From assembly GCA_001683895.1 (NCBI GenBank), contig LXQJ01000050.1, forward strand, positions 19,569-83,568: a stretch of 64,000 bases of DNA, read 5' to 3'. This document shows, piece by piece, positions 44,270-51,646 of this stretch. The position numbers and the translations under genes are program-made. This DNA comes from Luteimonas sp. ANT-B3E (GTDB lineage Bacteria > Pseudomonadota > Gammaproteobacteria > Xanthomonadales > Xanthomonadaceae). A model generated the notes under the pieces. That model was not told the DNA's origin. It did no database searches and saw only the letters and a program-made list of their open reading frames with translations. Every line of letters begins with the position of its first letter. The stretch's first letter is position 1.

Positions 44270-45634
44270 ATGCATCCAGCCCTCATGCGCGCGGTGTGGC
44301 CGCTCCTGCTCTTCGTTTCCGCCTGCAGTGGCACCATGTCCCGCCTGGACGCGGTGCGCTCTGTCGACGCGGCGTCGGCCCCGACACCCACCGTCACACC
44401 TGCGGACTCCGCACCTCGCGACAGCGTGCTGCTGGTGTCGCTCGACGGCTTCCATCCGCGCTACCTGGCGCTCGGCATCACCCCCGCGCTGTCGCGACTC
44501 GCGGCGGACGGTGTGCGCGCGGAGTGGATGTCGCCGTCGTATCCGACGCTCACGTTTCCCAACCACTACACGCTGGTCACCGGCCTGCTGCCGGACCGGC
44601 AGGGCATCGTGCACAACACGATGCAGGACGCCGCGCTGGGCGGGTTCCGCATGTCCGACCGGATGGCCGTGGGCGACAGCCGCTGGTGGGGTGGCGAACC
44701 GATCTGGGTTGGCGCCGCCAGGGCCGGGCTGCCCAGCGCGACCATGTTCTGGCCGGGCAGCACAGCCGAGATATCCGGGTTGCGCCCAACGCGTTGGCAG
44801 GAGTACGACGCCAGTGTTGCGCCCGATGTCCGTGCCGACACGGTGCGCGGGTGGATGGCGGAGCCGGACGCGACGCGTCCGCGCATCGCAACGCTCTACT
44901 TCGAGCATGTCGACAGCGCCGCGCACGCCCAGGGGCCCGATTCGGCCGAGGCGCTCGCCGCGGTGCGGCTGGTCGATGGTGCGATCGGGCGCCTGCTTGA
45001 CGGCATGGCTGCCGACGGCACCCTGGCGCGGACCAACATCGTCGTGGTGTCCGACCACGGCATGGCCGAAGTGCCGCCCGGCAACGCGATCGACGTCGCG
45101 ACCATCGTCGATTCCCGGCTGGCAACCGTGGTCACCACGGGCCAGGTGGTTACCGTGCAGCCCCTGCCCGGCCGGGAGGACGCCGCCGCTCGCGCTCTGG
45201 TCGGCGCGCACGCACGGTACGACTGCTGGCGCAAGGAAGACCTGCCGGCGCGCTGGCGCTACGGACGCCACCCGCGCATTCCGGCAATCGTCTGCCAGAT
45301 GCACGAGGGCTGGGACGCGGTCACCGCGGAAACCCTGGCAACGCGCCCGACCGCGCATCCGCGCGGTTCGCACGGCTACGACCCGGCGCTGCCGTCGATG
45401 CGCTCCCTGTTCATCGCCCACGGCCCGGCATTCCACGCGGGCGCGGTGATCGCACCCTTCGACAACGTGCACGTCTATCCCCTGCTGGCGCGGCTCGTCG
45501 GCATCACGGCGGCACCGAACGACGGCGACATCAAGACGCTGCTGCCCGCACTGCGCGATACCGGGCAGATTGCACCGCATGCGCCCGCTGCAGGCGACGC
45601 CCAGGCCGAGGACGGGGTGCCCCCGGCGGGCTGA
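44270..45634 (+). CDS. Nucleotide pyrophosphatase/phosphodiesterase (NPP family), lipoprotein
   Basis: The 454-residue protein begins with a lipoprotein signal (LLLFVSAC, Cys19). The alkaline-phosphatase-superfamily metal site follows: Asp59 (VSLDGFHPRY), nucleophile Thr95 (PTLTFPNHYTLVTGL), EHVDSAAH, SDHGMAEV and GSHGYDP. A bacterial NPP of this family from Xanthomonas has been studied structurally and hydrolyses nucleotide phosphodiesters. It would act in the periplasm, anchored to a membrane. It stands alone; the start is the first ATG before the signal. Confidence 0.88.
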   Translation: MHPALMRAVWPLLLFVSACSGTMSRLDAVRSVDAASAPTPTVTPADSAPRDSVLLVSLDGFHPRYLALGITPALSRLAADGVRAEWMSPSYPTLTFPNHYTLVTGLLPDRQGIVHNTMQDAALGGFRMSDRMAVGDSRWWGGEPIWVGAARAGLPSATMFWPGSTAEISGLRPTRWQEYDASVAPDVRADTVRGWMAEPDATRPRIATLYFEHVDSAAHAQGPDSAEALAAVRLVDGAIGRLLDGMAADGTLARTNIVVVSDHGMAEVPPGNAIDVATIVDSRLATVVTTGQVVTVQPLPGREDAAARALVGAHARYDCWRKEDLPARWRYGRHPRIPAIVCQMHEGWDAVTAETLATRPTAHPRGSHGYDPALPSMRSLFIAHGPAFHAGAVIAPFDNVHVYPLLARLVGITAAPNDGDIKTLLPALRDTGQIAPHAPAAGDAQAEDGVPPAG

Positions 45635-45802
45635 CACGCAGGGGGATCGCCAGCAGATCGTGGAGGCTGCGTCGCTTCGCCCCGGAAGCCGATTGCACGA
45701 GTCCTGGCACGGGAACGCCCCGAAGCTGCCCGCCTCGACCGGTTCCCCGTCGATGTCCGGAAACGGCGAGTCCAGCGAAGGGACCGGTGCTAGCCTCGCG
45801 GC

Positions 45803-47377
45803 ATGGTCGCCCCCGCCCTCTCCCCCGCCGCTGTCCGTGCCGCCGCCACTCCCGATGCCGGCGCGCTGCCACCTGTCGCCGCCTGCGAGGCCGCGCGGCG
45901 CAGTCGCGATGTGCGCTTCGATGGGCTGTTCTTCACCGCGGTGCACAGCACGCGCATCTACTGCCGCCCGGTGTGCCCGGCGCCGTTCGCGAGGCGGGTC
46001 AGCTACTACGCCAATGCGGCTGCGGCGGAGGCCGCAGGGTACCGCCCGTGCCTGCGCTGCAGACCCGAGCTCGCTCCCGGCGACAGCACATGGCGTCGCG
46101 GCGACGCCGCGCTGGCGCGCGCACTGACGCTGGTCGACGCTGGCGCGCTGGCGGACATGCCGCTGGCCGCACTTGCCACGCGCGTCGGCATCGGCGAGCG
46201 CCAGCTGCGCCGGCTGTTTGCCCAGCGCATCGGCGCGGCCCCGCATTCGGTCCACGGCACCCGCCGGCTGCTGTTCGCCAAGCAGCTGCTGGCCGAGACC
46301 GCGATGCCGGTGACCGAGGTCGCGATGTCGTCGGGCTTTGGCAGTCTGCGCCGCTTCAACGATGCCTTCCAGGCGGCCTACAGGATGGCACCGCGCGACC
46401 TGCGACGACTGCCTGCCAGCGCGCGCCCGGCCGACCGCGACGTGCCCACCCTGCGGCTGGGCTACCGACCGCCGTATGACTTCGACGCGATGCTGGCCTT
46501 CGCTCGCGCGCACGTGCTGCCCGGCGTGGAGGTTGTTGACGCGACCAGCTACGCGCGCACCATCGCCGGTGCCGACGGCGTGGCATCGGGCTGGCTGCGC
46601 GTGGATGCCTGGCCCGGCGCGCATGCGTTGCGCCTGCGCTGGCACGCACCGGCGGGCGCGCGACTGCTGCCCGCGGTGGCGCGGCTGCGGCGGATGTTCG
46701 ACCTGGATGCCAACCCCGACGCGATCGCGGCGGTGCTGTCGTCGGATCCGCGGCTGGCGCCACTGCTGCGTGTGCGACCCGGGCTGCGGCTGCCGGGGGG
46801 CTGGGACGGGTTCGAGATCGCGGTCCGCGCCGTCGTCGGCCAGCAGGTCAGCGTCGCCGCCGCGTGCACCTTCGCCACGCGGCTGGCGCAGGGCTTCGGC
46901 GAGTCGCTGCCCGCTGACGTCCGCAGCGTGGCGCCCGCCGGGCTGAGCCACCTCTTCCCGACACCGGCGGCGCTGGCGGATGCGGACCTTGCCGCCATCG
47001 GCGTGACGCGTGCGCGCGCCGACACGCTGCGTGCGGTGTCGCGAGCGCTGCTGGACGGTGGTGTCGACTTCGCAGTCGAGCGCACGCTGGCAGACCAGGT
47101 CACGCGCTGGACCGCGGTGCCCGGCATCGGGCCATGGACCGCGCACTACATCGCGATGCGCGCGCTGGCCCATCCCGATGCGTTTCCCGCCGATGACCTG
47201 GTGCTGCAGCAGGCAGTCGCCGCCACCGCGGGCGAGGACCGCACCCACGCCGGAAGGACCACTGCGCGCGCCCTCGCCGCGCGCGCCGAGGCGTGGCGAC
47301 CCTGGCGCGCCTACGCCGCGCTGCATCTGTGGCGCGATGCGCGCCCGCCCGCGGCTGCCGGAGACCGACGTCCATGA
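45803..47377 (+). CDS. alkA: Ada-AlkA fusion: methyl-phosphotriester transferase/AraC regulator plus 3-methyladenine DNA glycosylase
   Basis: The 524-residue protein has the Ada N-terminal zinc domain with four cysteines (C54, C58, C83, C86), the first of which accepts methyl groups from phosphotriesters. An AraC helix-turn-helix (residues of about 105-195, GIGERQLRRLFAQRIG, PVTEVAMSSGFGSLRRFNDAF) follows, and then AlkA: an N-terminal lobe and a helix-hairpin-helix GPD motif (VPGIGPWTAHYIAMRAL) with the catalytic Asp in PADDL. It senses methylated DNA, activates repair genes and excises alkylated purines. The ogt gene overlaps its stop by ATGA. Confidence 0.93.
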   Translation: MVAPALSPAAVRAAATPDAGALPPVAACEAARRSRDVRFDGLFFTAVHSTRIYCRPVCPAPFARRVSYYANAAAAEAAGYRPCLRCRPELAPGDSTWRRGDAALARALTLVDAGALADMPLAALATRVGIGERQLRRLFAQRIGAAPHSVHGTRRLLFAKQLLAETAMPVTEVAMSSGFGSLRRFNDAFQAAYRMAPRDLRRLPASARPADRDVPTLRLGYRPPYDFDAMLAFARAHVLPGVEVVDATSYARTIAGADGVASGWLRVDAWPGAHALRLRWHAPAGARLLPAVARLRRMFDLDANPDAIAAVLSSDPRLAPLLRVRPGLRLPGGWDGFEIAVRAVVGQQVSVAAACTFATRLAQGFGESLPADVRSVAPAGLSHLFPTPAALADADLAAIGVTRARADTLRAVSRALLDGGVDFAVERTLADQVTRWTAVPGIGPWTAHYIAMRALAHPDAFPADDLVLQQAVAATAGEDRTHAGRTTARALAARAEAWRPWRAYAALHLWRDARPPAAAGDRRP

Positions 47378-47877
47378 ACCTCCACTGCCTGCGCATGGAC
47401 TCGCCGATCGGCATGCTGACCCTGGTCGGCGACGACGATGCCGTGGTCCGCATCGATTTCCCGCCGCCGCACGGCACATCGCGCGATCCGGCATGGCGCG
47501 AGGGCGAGACTGCACCGCTCACACTGGCGCGCACGCAGCTGGCCGAATACTTCATCGGGACACGGCGTACGTTCGACCTGCCGCTGGCGCCACGCGGCAC
47601 GCCGTTCCAGCGCGCGGTGTGGGAGGCGCTGGCGGAGATCCCATTTGGCACGACCTGGAGCTATCGCGTGCTGGCCGCGCGCATCGGCAACCCCGCCGCG
47701 GTGCGCGCGGTGGGCGGCGCCAACGGCCGCAACCCGCTGCCGATCGTGCTGCCCTGCCACCGCGTCATCGGCGCCGACGGCACGCTCACCGGCTTCGGCG
47801 GCGGTCTGCCGACCAAGGCGTTCCTGCTGCGGCATGAACGCGCTCCTGTCGCGCCTGAGCAGCTCGCGCTGGGCTGA
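47374..47877 (+). CDS. ogt: Methylated-DNA--protein-cysteine methyltransferase (Ogt)
   Basis: The 167-residue protein has the suicide-methyltransferase core: FQRAVWEALAEIPFGTTWSY, the recognition helix with AVGGANGRNPLPI, and active-site Cys128 in LPCHRVIG. It removes methyl from O6-methylguanine irreversibly. Its ATG lies in the ATGA overlap with the Ada-AlkA gene, so both repair activities are made together and probably induced together by the Ada part. The tail GFGGGLPTKAFLLRHE replaces the commoner GYAGGL..K..LL and is a little divergent. Confidence 0.94.
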   Translation: MNLHCLRMDSPIGMLTLVGDDDAVVRIDFPPPHGTSRDPAWREGETAPLTLARTQLAEYFIGTRRTFDLPLAPRGTPFQRAVWEALAEIPFGTTWSYRVLAARIGNPAAVRAVGGANGRNPLPIVLPCHRVIGADGTLTGFGGGLPTKAFLLRHERAPVAPEQLALG

Positions 47878-48004
47878 CCGCGGGCCTGATGCCTGTCGTG
47901 GAGCGCAGGCTGCGCGACCGCGACCGTGGCAGGGGCGGTACAGCGGCAGCGCGGCTGGCGGCTGTCGAGGACAGCACACCGCATGTCGCGCGCGGCCCGT
48001 GCCG

Positions 48005-49255
48005 TCATCCTTCCGCGAGCAGCCTCGCCATCGCGTTGCGGAACCGCCCGGCGATCGCGTCGCGGTCGCGGTGGACGCCATCGACCACGACGCGTACACC
48101 ACCGACCTCGACATCGCGCACCAGCGCGCGGTTGCCGGCGAACACCCAGCGATCCGCAACATCGCCCACGGTCGCACCGGCCAACAGCGGCGCGTGTGGA
48201 TCGAGCCACAGAGACCCGCTGTCGTCGAAGCCGGTTGACGCCGCGGCGCTGTCCGCGACCGCGGCCAGCAGGGTCCTGCCGACACTGGGAATCTGTGCCG
48301 AGGCCGCGACATTGCGCCGCTGGGCCAGCAGCCGCTGGCCGTACTCCAGCCAACGCAGCTCCTCCACCGGGGACACCGACACGTGCGAATCCGAGCCGAT
48401 ACCCCAGCGGCCGCCGGCGTCCAGGTACGCGCGCAGCGGGAACAGTCCGTCGCCAAGATTGGCCTCGGTGGTGGGACACAGCGCGACCGTGGCGCTGCTG
48501 CCTGCGACACCGGCGATTTCGCCAGCGTCGAGATGGGTGGCATGCACCAGGGTCCAGCCTGCATCGACATCGGCGTGGTCAAGAAGCCAGCGCACTGGGC
48601 GCGCGCCGCGCAGCGCGACGCACTCCTCGACCTCCGCCAGCTGTTCGGACACGTGCACGTGTACGCGCGTGTCCGCGGGCAGCGCCGACAGCACCGCGCG
48701 CATCGCGTCCGCCGGCACCGCCCGCAGGCTGTGCAGCGCGCAGCCGACGCGCAGCGTCGCGTCCTGGCGGGCGCGCAGCGCGTCCAGCAGCCGCAGGTAG
48801 CCATCGACGTCGTGCGCGAAGCGCCGCTGGCGATCGGCGAGCGCACGGCCGTCGAAGCCACCCGCCATGTACAGCACCGGCAGTAGCGTCAGCCGGATGC
48901 CGGTGTCGCGCGCGGCGGCGACCAGCGCATCCGACATCGCCGTTGGGGTCGCGTAGGGAGCGCCGTCCGGGGCGTGATGCAGGTAATGGAACTCGCAGAC
49001 AGCGGTATAGCCGGCCTCCAGCATCTCGAGATACAGCTGCGTGGCAACCGCGTGCAGCAGGTCCGGGTCGAAGCGCGCGGCGATGCGGTACATGGTCTCG
49101 CGCCAGGTCCAGAACGAGTCCTGGGGACCGCCGCCGCGCTCCGCGAGGCCCGCCATCGCGCGCTGGAACGCGTGCGAGTGCAGGTTGGCGACACCGGGCA
49201 GCCGCCAGCCGCGCGGGTCGGCGACGGCGAGGGGTGGCGTAGTGACAGCGGGCAT
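48005..49255 (-). CDS. hutF: Formimidoylglutamate deiminase HutF
   Basis: The 416-residue amidohydrolase has the HutF opening GVANLHSHAFQRAMAGLAER with the metal-binding H-x-H, then AVCEFHYLHH, VHVHVSEQLAEVEECV and GSDSHVSVSPVEELR. HutF deiminates N-formimino-glutamate to N-formyl-glutamate and ammonia, the branch of histidine degradation that then uses HutG. It is divergent from hutI. The ATG at 49255 places the first conserved block at residue 20. Confidence 0.93.
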   Translation of the reverse strand: MPAVTTPPLAVADPRGWRLPGVANLHSHAFQRAMAGLAERGGGPQDSFWTWRETMYRIAARFDPDLLHAVATQLYLEMLEAGYTAVCEFHYLHHAPDGAPYATPTAMSDALVAAARDTGIRLTLLPVLYMAGGFDGRALADRQRRFAHDVDGYLRLLDALRARQDATLRVGCALHSLRAVPADAMRAVLSALPADTRVHVHVSEQLAEVEECVALRGARPVRWLLDHADVDAGWTLVHATHLDAGEIAGVAGSSATVALCPTTEANLGDGLFPLRAYLDAGGRWGIGSDSHVSVSPVEELRWLEYGQRLLAQRRNVAASAQIPSVGRTLLAAVADSAAASTGFDDSGSLWLDPHAPLLAGATVGDVADRWVFAGNRALVRDVEVGGVRVVVDGVHRDRDAIAGRFRNAMARLLAEG

Positions 49256-49350
49256 CGGGTCATTCCGGGCAAGAGGCGATCGCGCTGCCGACCGGGCCGT
49301 CGCGCGTCTGCGCTAGGCTACCGCGCACCCATCGCATGCGCAGGTCGCCC

Positions 49351-49587
49351 ATGGCTACCGAACTGTTGGCCCTCGCCGCCGCGGCTCTCGCGGTGCTGGC
49401 GGTACTGGCGATGGCGCGGCGGAAGCTGCGTGGTCCCGGCGCACGCCGTTCGCGGCGCGGCCGTGGCGACGGTGCGACCACGACCGCCACCGGTACCGGG
49501 AACGACCGCCGCGACGACGCACACCACCACTCCGATGCCGCCACGGGAAGCGACGGCAGCGGCGGCGATGGTGGCGGCGGTGACTGA
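49351..49587 (+). CDS. Small single-pass membrane protein with a Gly/Asp-rich tail (hypothetical)
   Basis: The 78-residue frame gives a transmembrane helix at the N-terminus (ATELLALAAAALAVLAVLAM), a basic stretch (RRKLRGPGARRSRRGRG) and a tail rich in His, Asp, Ser and Gly. Small proteins with this layout are common hypotheticals in proteobacteria. It precedes hutI and overlaps its start by 20 bases, which would allow coupled translation. Composition-driven frames are a risk in this GC-rich genome, so the call is tentative. Confidence 0.45.
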   Translation: MATELLALAAAALAVLAVLAMARRKLRGPGARRSRRGRGDGATTTATGTGNDRRDDAHHHSDAATGSDGSGGDGGGGD

Positions 49588-50806
49588 GCGCTGGGACACG
49601 CTGCTGGTCAACGCCCGGCTGGCGACGCTGGACGGCGCGGGCGACGACGGCTTCGGGACCATCGACGATGGCGCTCTGGCCTGGCGCGACGGCACGCTGG
49701 CCTATGTCGGCGCACGAGAGGCGCTCCCAGCTGCGCCCGACGCGCTGGCCGACAGCGTCATCGACGCCGACGGCGACGTGGTCACGCCGGGGCTCATCGA
49801 TTGCCACACCCACGTCGTCTTCGGCGGCAACCGCGCGGCCGAGTTCGCGCAGCGGCTGCAGGGCGCGGAATACGAGGCGATCGCGCGCGCCGGTGGCGGC
49901 ATCGTGTCGACGGTGCGCGCCACCCGCGCCGCCGACGCCGACGCGCTGCTGGCGGCGTCGCTGCCGCGCGCCGCGGCGCTTCGCGCCGACGGCGTCACCA
50001 CTCTGGAGATCAAGTCCGGCTACGGCCTCGACGAGGCCACCGAGCGCCGCATGCTGGAGGTGGCGCGCCGCATCGGCCCCACACTGGGCATCGACGTGCT
50101 CACGAGCTACCTCGCGGCGCACGCGGTACCGCCGGAGTTCGCCACGCGCGGTGACGAATACATCGATGCGGTGGTCGACTGGCTGCCGCGGCTGCACAAG
50201 GACGGGCTGGTCGACGCCGTCGACGGGTTCTGCGAGCGCATCGCCTTCACCACGGATCAGGTACGCCGCGTATTCGACGCCGCCCGCGCGCTGGGCCTGC
50301 CGGTCAAGCTGCACGCCGACCAGCTGAGCGACGGCGGCGGCGCTGCACTGGTCGCTGAGTATCGCGGCCTGTCGGCCGACCACGTCGAGTACACGACGGT
50401 CACCGCAGTACGCGCGATGGCAGCCGCCGGGACGGTCGCGGTGCTGCTGCCCGGCGCATTCCACGTACTGCGCGAGACACAGCTGCCGCCGATCGCCGCC
50501 TTCCGCGCGCACGGCGTGCCGATGGCGGTGGCCACCGACTGCAATCCGGGCACCGCGCCGCTGCTGTCGCTGCGCCAGGCCATGCAGTTGGCGTGCACCC
50601 ACTTCCGGCTGTCGCCGGCGGAATCACTGCGCGGTGCCACCGTGCACGCAGCGCGCGCACTGGGGCTGCGGGACCGCGGGGCGCTGCGGGTCGGGATGCG
50701 GGCCGACGTCGTGCGCTGGCGCGTCCGCGAGCCCGAAGCCCTGTGTTACTGGCTTGGCGGCCAACTGGCGGTCGCGGTGTATGCCGCTGGACGGCAGGTG
50801 GCGTAA
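49568..50806 (+). CDS. hutI: Imidazolonepropionase HutI
   Basis: The 412-residue amidohydrolase has the motifs of HutI: TPGLIDCHTHVVFGGNRAAEF, EIKSGYGL, AAHAVPPEF, KLHADQLSDGGGAAL and ATDCNPGTAP. It hydrolyses imidazolonepropionate to formiminoglutamate, the substrate of HutF encoded divergently next door. The start M-V-A-A-V-T is the closest ATG; a GTG four codons later is possible. Confidence 0.95.
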   Translation: MVAAVTERWDTLLVNARLATLDGAGDDGFGTIDDGALAWRDGTLAYVGAREALPAAPDALADSVIDADGDVVTPGLIDCHTHVVFGGNRAAEFAQRLQGAEYEAIARAGGGIVSTVRATRAADADALLAASLPRAAALRADGVTTLEIKSGYGLDEATERRMLEVARRIGPTLGIDVLTSYLAAHAVPPEFATRGDEYIDAVVDWLPRLHKDGLVDAVDGFCERIAFTTDQVRRVFDAARALGLPVKLHADQLSDGGGAALVAEYRGLSADHVEYTTVTAVRAMAAAGTVAVLLPGAFHVLRETQLPPIAAFRAHGVPMAVATDCNPGTAPLLSLRQAMQLACTHFRLSPAESLRGATVHAARALGLRDRGALRVGMRADVVRWRVREPEALCYWLGGQLAVAVYAAGRQVA

Positions 50807-50842
50807 GGCCGCACCCGGCGCGCGACCGGGGCCCAGACAGCA

Positions 50843-50868
50843 GAAAGCCCCGCTTGCGCAGGGCTTCC
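50843..50868. terminator. Bidirectional hairpin terminator between hutI and the bTHX gene
   Basis: GAAAGCCC and GGGCTTCC arms with a ten-base loop lie between the convergent hutI and bTHX genes. On the minus strand a short T-rich run follows (CTTTCTG). It is the only good hairpin in this interval. Confidence 0.6.
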
Positions 50869-50888
50869 GGATCGTGCGCCGCGGGGGC

Positions 50889-51095
50889 TCAGTCGCCCTT
50901 GGCGACGGTCTTCTTGGCCACGGCCTTCTTCGCCGGTGCCTTGGCGGTGGTGCTGGTCGAAGTCCGGGTCGCGGACTTCTTTGCGACCGGCGCTGTCGGT
51001 GCGCCAGAGGCCTTGGCGGTCGCCTGCGAACGGCTGTTGCCGTAGCTGGAGATGCTGCGCTTGCCCTTGGCGGTCTTGCGGTCGCCCTTGCCCAT
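50889..51095 (-). CDS. 30S ribosomal protein bTHX with extended Ala/Lys/Thr tail
   Basis: The first 24 residues, MGKGDRKTAKGKRSISSYGN, match the bTHX (THX) family (MGKGDKKT.RGK...SYG), a tiny protein that lies in the 30S head. The protein goes on to 68 residues with a low-complexity tail (KKSATRTSTSTTAKAP, KKAVAKKTVAKG). CAGGAG six bases before the ATG fixes the start. Long basic tails of this kind are seen in Xanthomonadaceae proteins; no separate function is known. Confidence 0.85.
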   Translation of the reverse strand: MGKGDRKTAKGKRSISSYGNSRSQATAKASGAPTAPVAKKSATRTSTSTTAKAPAKKAVAKKTVAKGD

Positions 51096-51168
51096 CGTGA
51101 ACTCCTGATCGTGATTGCGTGCCGGCGTGGGTGCGCGGCAGGGCGCGAATGCTAGCACGCAGGCCACA

Positions 51169-51573
51169 TCAGCGCGGCGGCGAAACCAGTGCGGCGTGCG
51201 TCTGGCGCAGGTTGACGAGGTGCGCGGCGGCCAGCAGGCCACCGCCCAGCGTCATGACCGCAGCGTGCATCCAGGTGTGGTCGTGCAGCGCGGTGAATGA
51301 TCCCAGCCACACCAGCGCCAGGCCCGGCACCAGCAGCGCCCACGCGCGGAAAGCGCGATGGCGCCGGTAGCCCATCGCCAGCGTGGTCAGGCCTAGGACA
51401 GTCGCAAACACGACGAACGCCTGGTCGATGTCGACCCAGCCACCCAGGCCCAGCCCCAGTGTGGGCAGCACTGCAAGCACAAGCGGAAACAGCGCGCAGT
51501 GCACGGCACAGATGAACGACGCGGCAAAGCCGACGCGATCGGCGCGGCGCAAGGCAGGACTGGGGTTGGACAT
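51169..51573 (-). CDS. MerC-domain membrane protein
   Basis: The 134-residue protein has four transmembrane helices. The first contains the metal-binding C-A-V-H-C pair of MerC (SFICAVHCALFPLVLAVLP). MerC proteins take up mercuric ion in mer operons, but stand-alone copies outside mer operons occur next to zinc-uptake genes. Here it is divergent from a ZnuD-like receptor across a 73-base region holding a Zur-like AT-rich element, with zur nearby and no other mer gene. A role in zinc transport is inferred. Confidence 0.8.
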   Translation of the reverse strand: MSNPSPALRRADRVGFAASFICAVHCALFPLVLAVLPTLGLGLGGWVDIDQAFVVFATVLGLTTLAMGYRRHRAFRAWALLVPGLALVWLGSFTALHDHTWMHAAVMTLGGGLLAAAHLVNLRQTHAALVSPPR

Positions 51574-51599
51574 GGCTTTCGGGGGGTGTTTTTGATTTC

Positions 51600-51617
51600 G
51601 AAACATTATAACATCTC
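51600..51617. promoter_or_regulatory. Candidate Zur box between the MerC-like and ZnuD-like genes
   Basis: GAAACATTATAACATCTC, read on the minus strand as GAGATGTTATAATGTTTC, is the only AT-rich stretch in this part of the window. Its GAGATGTTATAAT half matches the Zur box consensus half GAAATGTTATAAT at all but one position; the other half is weak. It lies 30 bases before the receptor ATG and 27 before the MerC start, so one bound repressor could shut both. Confidence 0.65.
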
Positions 51618-51646
51618 GCAGCTCCCCCCATTCTAGCCCAGAGCCC

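Noticed and set aside
44243-47515. A 1090-codon minus-strand open frame opposite the NPP and Ada-AlkA genes
   Set aside because: It is a composition artefact: the plus strand carries clear catalytic motifs in both genes.
51169-51573. Calling the MerC-like gene a mercury-resistance gene
   Set aside because: No merR, merT, merP or merA is present, and the gene faces a ZnuD-like receptor across a Zur-like element.
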